From Kineococcus sp. NBC_00420 (lineage in GTDB: Bacteria; Actinomycetota; Actinomycetes; Actinomycetales; Kineococcaceae), in assembly GCF_036021035.1 (NCBI RefSeq), contig NZ_CP107930.1, forward strand, positions 62,001 through 126,000: 64,000 nucleotides of DNA, in the 5' to 3' direction. Below are positions 24,017-31,277 of this stretch, piece after piece. The notes under the pieces were generated by a model. The model saw only the letters and a list, made by a program, of their open reading frames with translations. It had not been told where the DNA came from and did no database searches. A program made the position numbers and the translations under genes. Every line of letters starts with the position of its first letter. The stretch's first letter is position 1.

Positions 24017-24382
24017 CTAGTCGTCGAGGGGCCACTGCCCGGTCCGGCGGAACTCCACCACCGCTCGGTCCCACTGCGCTTCGTCACCTTCTTCGGCAGG
24101 GTGCGGCTCGTTGCCCGCGAGGAAGCCCGCCAGCCACAGCTCCGCCTCCGGCGACAAGGTGCGGATCTGATTCTTGGACACGTTGAAGCCCTGGTCAGAG
24201 TGCGGGCAGTAGGCGCCCAAACGGCCGGGGAAGGTGTGTGGGTTGCCCGTGAGGTAGTCGCGCCCTTCGCACTCGTCGTTGGTGAACCACAGCCGCACGT
24301 CAATCGGGTAGTCCGGCCCGTAGTGCAGCTTGGCCATGGCCACGATCTCAGCCTTGCTGTGCTCCTCCGACTCGCTCACCAC
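24017..24382 (-). CDS. Hypothetical protein, unknown
   Basis: About 121 residues if the GTG at 24380-24382 is used; the longer frame upstream crosses a core repeat and looks non-coding. Segments IVAMAKLHYGPDYPIDVRLW, NDECEGRDYLTGN and PEAELWLAGFLAGNEPHP suggest a compact alpha/beta protein. Family not recognised. Confidence 0.5.
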   Translation of the reverse strand: MVSESEEHSKAEIVAMAKLHYGPDYPIDVRLWFTNDECEGRDYLTGNPHTFPGRLGAYCPHSDQGFNVSKNQIRTLSPEAELWLAGFLAGNEPHPAEEGDEAQWDRAVVEFRRTGQWPLDD

Positions 24383-24504
24383 CCCAGCATGGCCTCTTCG
24401 TCGCCGCCGGCTGTCTCGGCCGGTCTCTCCGATCGAGGGCTGCGAACGCACGCACTCACCTCGTCGGGCGGGGTCGTCGCTGGCCACCCGAGACCGCGCA
24501 CTAC

Positions 24505-24524
24505 GCGGGATGACCGTGACGTTA
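24505..24524 (+). repeat. Core repeat, copy 36 (last plus-strand core)
   Basis: GCGCACTAC followed by GCGGGATGACCGTGACGTTA; last clear plus-strand copy. A left arm without a core (CGGTCATCGTCATGTCCGG) is at 25174-25192. Confidence 0.8.
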
Positions 24525-24584
24525 TCTGTCCACTGCCGCCGAGACCGCGTGCCGAGCGTGGGAACAGGGTCAGACAGACACGGG

Positions 24585-25097
24585 TCAGCTGCTGGTGGTG
24601 GCGCAGATCCCCAGATCAGACAGGGGATCTGCGAGATAGGTGACGGTAGACAGCAGGTACCCATCGGCCAGGTTGGAGTTCAGGGAGGCTTGGCTCCTTC
24701 GGCCGTAGTTGGCCTCGGCGGTCATGCGGCCGTAGCCGTCGTAAGCCGTGAGGCGCAGAGAGGTGGCCTCGGTGGAGCTGCGCGCGTCGGGTCGGCTGAG
24801 CGCGTGCGCTGCTGTGGCCCACGCGCGTCCCTGCCCAGCCTCGTGAGGGCTGGCGGCGGGGAGGCTGGCGCTGGACTTCGCTGATAGCTGCGCAAGCTCA
24901 GCGCGGATCGCCTTCAGATCCGGCAGCGCTGCTGCGTCAGGGAGGTAGCTGATGCTGGTCGTGACGTAGCAGTCAACGGGGAAGGGGCGCATTGAGGCGT
25001 GTGGTGGGGAGGGGTCTTGATGCGACTGCCCTCCGGACAGGAGCAGCAGGGGAACGGCTGCAGCCATGGCCATCGTGGTGCGTGTCGCGCTCGGCAT
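24585..25097 (-). CDS. Putative secreted protein
   Basis: A 170-residue ORF with a signal-peptide-like start (MAMAAAVPLLLLSGGQS) and no lipobox Cys, so probably exported and released. Mature segments include FPVDCYVTTSISYLPDA and SLRLTAYDGYGRMTAEANYG; two Cys are present. Family not recognised. Confidence 0.6.
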   Translation of the reverse strand: MPSATRTTMAMAAAVPLLLLSGGQSHQDPSPPHASMRPFPVDCYVTTSISYLPDAAALPDLKAIRAELAQLSAKSSASLPAASPHEAGQGRAWATAAHALSRPDARSSTEATSLRLTAYDGYGRMTAEANYGRRSQASLNSNLADGYLLSTVTYLADPLSDLGICATTSS

Positions 25098-25318
25098 GTC
25101 CGTTCATCGGCAGGCGCGTATCGGTGCTTGAGGGTGCCGTCTTGAGTGCCCAAACGGGTGGTCAAAGACCGCTCGGTCATCGTCATGTCCGGTAGATCGG
25201 GCGCCTCGTCCGCCTCACTCCCGGTCGTCCACCGGACGATGCTGCCTGCCTCGTGTAGTTCCACGGCGACATCGGGCGAACGAGCCTCGGTCGCCCCGAA
25301 ATGCCTAGGCTCGTGCGC

Positions 25319-26077
25319 ATGTGGACGGGAGCGCAGGATGTGTACGCCAGCGCCTTCGTCTCGCGACACGTCCCCTCGGGCCGGGCGGTCCTGGAGGGGC
25401 CGGGGATTCACGGCGCAGCCCTCGCCGATAGCACCTCACCCGTTCGCCTCCTGGTTACCGACGATCGGGCCCACGACGAGCTCGCCGCTCTCCTGCCGAG
25501 CATCCGGACCGGGATGATCGACCTCTTCGCGGAGGCCACCCGCTGCACCGCGCTCGTCCAGGCTCACCTCGAGTGGAGGTCGAGGGCGGCGACGGCGATG
25601 GCCTGCCGCGACCTGCGGACCGTGCCGGAGTCGACTCTGACCGGCGAGCTGATCCTCCTACCGGTGCGCCGGCTGGCCGACGACGCGGTCGACGGGGTTC
25701 CGCTGGACGACGCGGTCGCCGTCGCCCTGTCCGCGGATCCCACCTTCGAGGAACCTCACGCCGTGCTCGCCGGGTACCTGCGGTCACTGTCGCCCGCCTT
25801 CCAGCTCTTTGCCGCTGTGGACGTCGACGGCGCTGCGCACGCGACGTCAGGCGTCGGCGTCTTCGGCTCTCAGGCGACCGTCATCTTCGTCAACACCGGT
25901 CCCGGGTGGCGTTCCCGCGGGATCGGCAGGGCCATGACCGCTGCCGCTCTGAGCGCCGCCCAGGCGACGGGCGCAGAGCAGGCCTGCCTCAACGCCAGTG
26001 AAGCCGGTCTACCGATCTACCAGCGGCTGGGCTTCGAGACCGTCGCGCGCACGACACGTTCCTCGAGTCCCACCTGA
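25319..26077 (+). CDS. GNAT-domain protein
   Basis: About 252 residues from ATG 25319 (an ATG at 25301 is also in frame). The N-terminal 130 residues are a separate helical region. The C-terminal half carries a GNAT fold: TVIFVNTGPGWRSRGIGRAM (acetyl-CoA loop RxxGxG), AACLNAS-type ACLNASEAGLPIYQRLGFET at the end. The substrate cannot be inferred. Upstream there is only an isolated left arm of the array element. Confidence 0.75.
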   Translation: MWTGAQDVYASAFVSRHVPSGRAVLEGPGIHGAALADSTSPVRLLVTDDRAHDELAALLPSIRTGMIDLFAEATRCTALVQAHLEWRSRAATAMACRDLRTVPESTLTGELILLPVRRLADDAVDGVPLDDAVAVALSADPTFEEPHAVLAGYLRSLSPAFQLFAAVDVDGAAHATSGVGVFGSQATVIFVNTGPGWRSRGIGRAMTAAALSAAQATGAEQACLNASEAGLPIYQRLGFETVARTTRSSSPT

Positions 26078-26267
26078 CCGCATACGCCTGAACGGCCCCG
26101 GGGCAGTGAGCTCGCGGCGTCCAGCTCGAGGTCCAACGGCTGCACGGCTGATGGTCACACGGACGTCGGCATGAGTAGCCCTGCGTCAAGCGGCCGCCGC
26201 GAGAACAGTCTGCAGAACCCTGTGCTGAGCGGGGTCGTAGGCCACGCCGTCTTGCCAGCAACGCTAG

Positions 26268-27892
26268 CCTCGATCTTTCACGACGATCTCAGCTCGGGTA
26301 GTCGACACGAGCCGTAGATGCAGCGAAGTGCCTGCTCTGCAGTCGATCATGGTGCTTGTCGAGAGCCCATGGCCATCACGCAGAGAGGCACTTCGTGAGT
26401 GAAGACTAAACCCAGCCCCCACCGACTGACCATGACCGGAGACGGCGAGTCGCTACTGTCCTCCGCGGGCGCGTCGTTGCTGGTCGACACCGCAAGGTTC
26501 AGCGGCTTGGACCCCGCCCTGAGCCGGGAGCTCGCACCGTGGCGCAGCCCGTGGGCGATCCACGATCCCGGCAAGATCATCCTCGACCTGGCCACTGCCG
26601 TGGCCCTAGGCGGTGACTGCCTGGCCGACCTCGGCGTCGTCCGCGCCCAACCCGAACTCTTCGGCCTCGTCGCCTCCGACCCGACCGTTTCGCGACTGAT
26701 CACCAGACTCGCCCAGGACGCACCGACCGCCCTGACGGCACTGCGTCGAGCCCGGGCCGCCGCACGGGAGAAGGTCTGGTCCACCGCTTCCCCGGTCCCG
26801 CAGCAGGGGCACATCATCATCGACCTGGACGCCACCATCGTCGCGTCGCACTCCGAGAAAGAAGGCGCCACCGCAACGTGGAAACGGACGTTCGGGTTCC
26901 ACCCGCTGCTGGCGTTCGTCGACCACGGCCCCGGCGGAACCGGGGAGTACGTCGGCGGACAACTACGCATTGGCAAGGCAACCGCCAACGACGCCGCAGC
27001 CCACATCGCTGTCCTGACCGAAGCACTGCAGCAACTGCCCGAGCACGAACGCCCCCGAGTGCTGGTCCGTGGCGACGCCGGCGCCGGAGTCCAAGCGTTC
27101 GTCCGTCACCTGCACGACACCGGACTGGCGTATTCAGTTGGGCTGTACGTGCATCACCCGATCCTGGACGCCTTGCCGCAGATCCCCAAGCGGGCCTGGC
27201 GGGCCGCCATCGAACCAGACGGCTCCGCTCGTGATGGCGCCCAGGTCGCCGAACTGACCCGCTACGTCCGCCCGTCGAAGAGTCCCTGGCCACCGGGCAT
27301 GCGGATCATCGCCCGCCGGGAACGGCCGCACCCGGGAGCCCAGCTGCGCATCACCGACGCGGACGGCTGGCGCATCACCGTCTTCGCCACCAACGTCCCC
27401 GGCGGGCGAGTCGCCGACCACGAATTGACCCACCGGCTACGGGCGCGGGCCGAGGACCGGATCCGCTGCGTCAAGGACACCGGCTTGCGCAACCTGCCCC
27501 TGCAAGGGTTCGCCGCTAACGAGATCTGGCTTGAGATCGTCGCGTTGGCCAACGACCTGCTCGCCTGGACCCAGCACCTGGCTCTCACAGGCACCGCGGC
27601 CCGGGTCTGGGAACCTAAACGGCTGCGTCTAAGACTACTCACCGTCGCGGGGCGCATCGTCCGCACCGGACGGCGGACCCTGCTGCGGCTTCCGCGGTCT
27701 TGGCCCTGGGCTCGGCTGATCCTCACCGCCCACCGACAACTCGCCGACCTCAGCCCCTGACCGTCATCAACGTCCCGACAACCGGAGCTTCGGAAACCGC
27801 GACAAGACGCGGGGCTTCTCCACGCCCACGCACGAAACCCCAGGTCAGCGCCTCAATACGCCGCAGCACAACCCTACGGTGAAAGATCGAGG
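26268..27892 (+). mobile_element. IS1380-family insertion sequence
   Basis: Ends are inverted repeats CCTCGATCTTTCAC (left, 26268) and GTGAAAGATCGAGG (right, to 27892), 14 of 14 bases. Both sides are flanked by CTAG (26264-26267 and 27893-27896), a plausible 4-bp target duplication. Total length about 1,625 bp, in the normal range for the family. The right flank continues into half of the palindromic repeat described at 27893, while the left flank does not, so the two sides were probably not originally joined. Confidence 0.85.
26399..27760 (+). CDS. IS1380-family transposase
   Basis: A 453-residue DDE transposase filling the IS. HIIIDLDATIVASHSEKEGA carries the first catalytic Asp, VLVRGDAGAGVQAFVRHLHD the second, and FAANEIWLEIVALANDLLAW the C-terminal Glu region; TWKRTFGFHPLLAFVDHG is a typical family block. 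No frameshift or stop is seen, so it appears intact. Start GTG precedes MKTKPSPH. Confidence 0.9.
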   Translation: MKTKPSPHRLTMTGDGESLLSSAGASLLVDTARFSGLDPALSRELAPWRSPWAIHDPGKIILDLATAVALGGDCLADLGVVRAQPELFGLVASDPTVSRLITRLAQDAPTALTALRRARAAAREKVWSTASPVPQQGHIIIDLDATIVASHSEKEGATATWKRTFGFHPLLAFVDHGPGGTGEYVGGQLRIGKATANDAAAHIAVLTEALQQLPEHERPRVLVRGDAGAGVQAFVRHLHDTGLAYSVGLYVHHPILDALPQIPKRAWRAAIEPDGSARDGAQVAELTRYVRPSKSPWPPGMRIIARRERPHPGAQLRITDADGWRITVFATNVPGGRVADHELTHRLRARAEDRIRCVKDTGLRNLPLQGFAANEIWLEIVALANDLLAWTQHLALTGTAARVWEPKRLRLRLLTVAGRIVRTGRRTLLRLPRSWPWARLILTAHRQLADLSP

Positions 27893-27968
27893 CTAGGGCA
27901 GCGCCGTCGAGTAGTCACCGCAGGGCACAAGCAGGTGGGTCCCGCTACCTACTGCCGGTCGCTCTAAG
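27893..27968 (-). repeat. Half copy of palindromic repeat B
   Basis: These 76 bp are the exact reverse complement of 62879-62954, the left half of one of the two 143-bp palindromes at the right end of the window. It abuts the IS directly, and its outer end CTTAGAGCGACC overlaps the stop codon of the next minus-strand gene. Confidence 0.9.
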
Positions 27969-28173
27969 TCCTGCTGCGACCTGACTGGAGCCTGCGGCGA
28001 GTAGTCACGCCAGCCAGAGCGCCGAGCCCGATGCCGAAAGAGGCTATGAGGACCGGGAGGAGCCAACCGGGTACCGACGGGACGATGAGCGCCACCACGA
28101 GTCCCAGAACAGCTCCCAGAGCAGCCGCGATGGCGCCAACTATCGCGGGGAGCCAAGCTTTGATCTCGTTCAC
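27964..28173 (-). CDS. Small two-helix membrane protein
   Basis: A 69-residue ORF with hydrophobic segments at about 8-32 and 35-56 and a basic C-terminus. Its TAG stop lies in the end of repeat B. A ribosome-binding-like AAGGGTGG is upstream of the ATG. No family recognised. Confidence 0.55.
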   Translation of the reverse strand: MNEIKAWLPAIVGAIAAALGAVLGLVVALIVPSVPGWLLPVLIASFGIGLGALAGVTTRRRLQSGRSRT

Positions 28174-28202
28174 GAGACCACCCTTTCAAGACGCGGAGAC
28201 CG

Positions 28203-28262
28203 TACGGTCATCCCGCGATACGGGCGGTCGGCAACCTCGCGGTCTCGGCGAAGACCGAGCGT
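28203..28262 (-). repeat. Array element, reverse orientation, copy 37
   Basis: Read on the minus strand: CGGTCTTCGCCGAGACCGCG then AGGTTG, spacer, and GTATCGCGGGATGACCGT. Same left-arm and core order as the plus-strand copies but inverted. Confidence 0.8.
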
Positions 28263-28338
28263 CTCGAACACCACGATCAGAGCAGGACCGAGCACCCGCG
28301 TCGAGCACCCCGCCAGCGCAGACGCGGGACACTCCTCA

Positions 28339-28972
28339 GGTGCAGCTCACCTCCACCGACGGCGCCGTGTTCGAGCTCCGTCCCAGCGGCTACGAGTACC
28401 CCGACTTCACCACTGCCGGCGAACTGGACGCCAACTGGCTCATGCTGCATGGGAGGGTTCGCACCGCTGCTGGGGAGTCATTGCGTTCGAGGGGCCGGAC
28501 CTGAGCACGTGGGAGGCGAAGGAGCTGCTGGACTGGCTGCACGCCGCGGCCGAAGGACGCCTCGAGCCGACGGATGTCCCGGGCTTGTAGCTCGTGACAA
28601 GCACGCTGATGTTCACCGAGCCCAACCTGGCCTTCAGCGTCGCCGCGGTGGACGGTGAGTACACGACACTGCGCGTGCACCTGTCCCTGGAGGCGGCCGC
28701 AGGCAGACCCGGGTGGACGACGGACCCCAGGCCCGGCATCTACGAGTACAGCGTCCCGTTGCGGGTCGACCGGGCTCAGTTGCTCACGGCGGCGGAGCAG
28801 TGGTGCAGCGACCTCGCGCCGTTCCCGGCTCGTCGACGACGGGGAACCGCCGTCGTGGGGCGAAGTCCTCGGCTCTGGCTGGTACCTCGCGCTCACCCCA
28901 CTGGTCGCGCGGTCATCCCGCGATGCGGGCGGCGCACGATCATCCTGCGGTGCGTACCAAGGCAGGTCGGGT
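28339..28972 (+). pseudogene. WapI-family immunity-like gene, broken
   Basis: Three pieces of one protein can be read in different frames: LTSTDGAVFELRPSGYEYPD to NWLMLHGRV, then AFEGPDLSTWEAKELLDWLH in another frame, then, after a TAG at about 28588, MFTEPNLAFSVAAVDG and WCSDLAPFPAR. The order fits WapI-type immunity proteins. A frameshift near 28470 and the in-frame stop make it non-functional unless the sequence is wrong. Exact ends are uncertain. Confidence 0.6.
28909..28954 (-). repeat. Two minus-strand cores, copies 38-39
   Basis: GCGGTCATCCCGCG at 28909 and CGATCATCCTGCGGTGCG at 28937, the second with one change. Both are reversed relative to the 0.4-24.5 kb array. Confidence 0.75.
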
Positions 28973-29017
28973 GATCTTGTCACGCGATCTTGCGAGCAGC
29001 GTCATGGCGGATCGGTG

Positions 29018-31132
29018 CTAAACGCCCGGACTCCTCGAGGCGCACACAGTGGTGTTCCGTCCACCCTGCTTACCGCGATACAAGGCCGCATCAGCCTCAG
29101 CGATCACCTGCGCCACCTGTAGTCCTGGACTCCACTGCGCCACCCCGACGGTGCAGGTCTGCCCACGCGGGACCGCAGCACGGATGCGGTCCACGACGAT
29201 GCGTGCCTCCTGCGCGGTGCACCCGGGCAGGGCCAGCACGAACTCCTCCCCACCCCAGCGGGCCAGAGTGTCCAGGCCGCGCAGGCAGGAAGAAGCCGCG
29301 GCGGCGAACTCGCGCAGCAGCACGTCCCCGGCCAGATGGCCGTGGGCGTCGTTGTAGCGCTTGAAGTGGTCCAGATCGATCATCGCCAACGTCAACGACG
29401 TCCCACCGCGCTCAGCCCGCTGGACCTCCGCGGCCACCGCCTCATCCCAGCGGCGGCGGTTGGCCAGACCCGTCAACGGATCGTGTTCAGCAGCCTGCGC
29501 CAGCCGCGTCAACAACTCCGCACGTTCGATGGCGTGAGCGGCCTCAGCGGCCAGAGTCTGCAGCAACGGCATGATGTGCGCCGGCAGCTGCTCGCGAGAG
29601 GTACACCAGTACACCCCCAGCACCCCCACGACCTGCTCTCCGGGCAGTACGACCGGCTGCCAGATGGCCGAGGCGGTCCCCAGGGCCTGCAACAGTCGCG
29701 CTGAGGCGGCCGGGTGGGCCGGGACGTCGGCGACGAAGAGGCTGCGCCCTTCGGCCAGCGACAGACCGGGCAAGGACACCTCTCCGGCGGGGATGTGCAC
29801 GCCATCGACCGGCAACCCCACACTGGCGGTGCTGCGTAGATTCCCCTGCTCATCGGGGCGCAGCAGGTAGACCGCGTCGGCGTCGGTGAGCTCACGCACC
29901 GTCTGGCAGATGACGTCGTGAGGTCTCTCGGCTGTGGCCAGCGTCCGGGAGGCCTCGGCCAGAGCTTCGACGTGGGCGGCGTGCTGGGCCAGCTCGGCGT
30001 GGGCCGTGGCCAGCTCGGCATGAGCGCTGGCCAGGGCTTGGGCGTGAGCGCGGTCGGCGCTGACATCGCTCATGGCGACCACCGCGCCCAGCACTGTGCC
30101 GTCGAGGCGGCGCATGACCCGTCCGGAGCAGACCAGCGCACGCGGCGGACAGCCGCGCCGGGCCAGCACGATCTCCACCCCTTCCACCGCTCCCTCGCGC
30201 AGGACACGATGGACGGGGACCTGCTCGGCGCTCAGGGGCGTGATGCCGTCCGCAGCGAACAGGTCGTAGACCCCCGCGTGCTCACTGGGGTCCAAAGAGG
30301 CGTCGGGTTGCAGGCCGTGCCAGTGACGGGCGGTGCGGTTGAACGAGGTCAGGTGCCCCTGGGGGTCGACCACGACGAGGCCGACGTCGATGGTCTCCGA
30401 GATCGCCTCGCTCAACTCCCAGCGTTCCTCGGCCTCGGCCATGGCCAAGACGGTGATCTCGCGTGCCTCGGCGGCCTCAAGAGCCTGCAGCTCAGCAGCG
30501 CGGGTCTGGCGACGGCGCTCGAACAAGGCCACCAGCACGGTGGCCAGGTCCCGCAGCACAGCCATCTGCTGCGCGTTAAGTGCTCCCGGCACGGTGTCGA
30601 AGACGCACAGTGACCCCAGCGCGTGACCGGCGGGACTGATCAGGGGCGTGGAGGCGTAGAAGCGCACCTGCCCCAGGCGGCCGTCCACCCAGGGGTTGCC
30701 CGCGTAGCGAGGGTCGCGTGAGGCATCGACGACGTGCACGAGGTCGCCGTCTTCGAAGTGCAACGCACACATGGAGTCAGCCCGGGCTGAGTAGCCCCCT
30801 TCGAAGCCGACCGTGGTGAGCTGGCACTGGCGGTGTTCGTCGATGAGGTTCAACGTCGCGTGCGGGACCCCGGCCACCACCGCGGCCGCGCGGACCACCG
30901 CGGACAGTTCGTCGTCGGCGGGAGCATCGAGAAGGCGGTACTCGTGCAGAGCAGCCAACCGTGCGGGCTCCCCACCGCGTGCGGGCTGTCCACCGCGCTC
31001 AAGCTGTCCACCGCGCCCAGGCGGTTCGACGCCGGCGAGAGACGAGAAGGGCCGCGGTGAGCTCATCGGCTCCTGCCTGTCCATGAGGCAGGTATCGGCA
31101 GTCCCCATCCCCGCGTTGAGGACGATCCGCAC
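29018..31132 (-). CDS. Diguanylate cyclase with GAF-PAS-GAF sensor region
   Basis: A 704-residue protein (an internal ATG at residue 23 is another possible start). Domains in order: a GAF-like domain at about 50-205 (ATLNLIDEHRQCQL; LGSLCVFDT), a PAS at about 235-350, a second GAF at about 390-540 and a GGDEF domain at about 545-700. The active-site loop is GGEEF, preceded at the usual five-residue distance by RGLD, a canonical RxxD inhibitory site. It should make c-di-GMP with product inhibition. It is divergent from the GGDEF-EAL gene, with 145 bp between them. Confidence 0.85.
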   Translation of the reverse strand: MRIVLNAGMGTADTCLMDRQEPMSSPRPFSSLAGVEPPGRGGQLERGGQPARGGEPARLAALHEYRLLDAPADDELSAVVRAAAVVAGVPHATLNLIDEHRQCQLTTVGFEGGYSARADSMCALHFEDGDLVHVVDASRDPRYAGNPWVDGRLGQVRFYASTPLISPAGHALGSLCVFDTVPGALNAQQMAVLRDLATVLVALFERRRQTRAAELQALEAAEAREITVLAMAEAEERWELSEAISETIDVGLVVVDPQGHLTSFNRTARHWHGLQPDASLDPSEHAGVYDLFAADGITPLSAEQVPVHRVLREGAVEGVEIVLARRGCPPRALVCSGRVMRRLDGTVLGAVVAMSDVSADRAHAQALASAHAELATAHAELAQHAAHVEALAEASRTLATAERPHDVICQTVRELTDADAVYLLRPDEQGNLRSTASVGLPVDGVHIPAGEVSLPGLSLAEGRSLFVADVPAHPAASARLLQALGTASAIWQPVVLPGEQVVGVLGVYWCTSREQLPAHIMPLLQTLAAEAAHAIERAELLTRLAQAAEHDPLTGLANRRRWDEAVAAEVQRAERGGTSLTLAMIDLDHFKRYNDAHGHLAGDVLLREFAAAASSCLRGLDTLARWGGEEFVLALPGCTAQEARIVVDRIRAAVPRGQTCTVGVAQWSPGLQVAQVIAEADAALYRGKQGGRNTTVCASRSPGV

Positions 31133-31277
31133 CCCCTCCCGGAGAGCACCGCAGGGCTTGAGGAAGGCGCCAGGACACGCCCGGCTGGCTCACCGGGCTG
31201 CGAGGCGCGCTTCCCCCGTACTGGTGGGTTCTCCCTGGCGCGCTACAGCCGCGCACGACGTCAGCCGAAACCTGATC

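Noticed and set aside
432-24524. Calling the array a classical integron
   Set aside because: No IntI with its extra helix could be recognised, gene orientation is mixed, and the core lacks the RYYYAAC/GTTRRRY sites of attC. Only the layout is alike.
26399-27760. The IS1380 transposase as the mover of the cassette units
   Set aside because: Its inverted repeats (CCTCGATCTTTCAC) are not found at the unit borders, so it is an independent insertion.
30813-31277. Extra 155 N-terminal codons of the GGDEF-EAL gene
   Set aside because: This part is antisense to the divergent diguanylate cyclase, and its residues look non-coding. The GTG at 31278 begins a normal protein.
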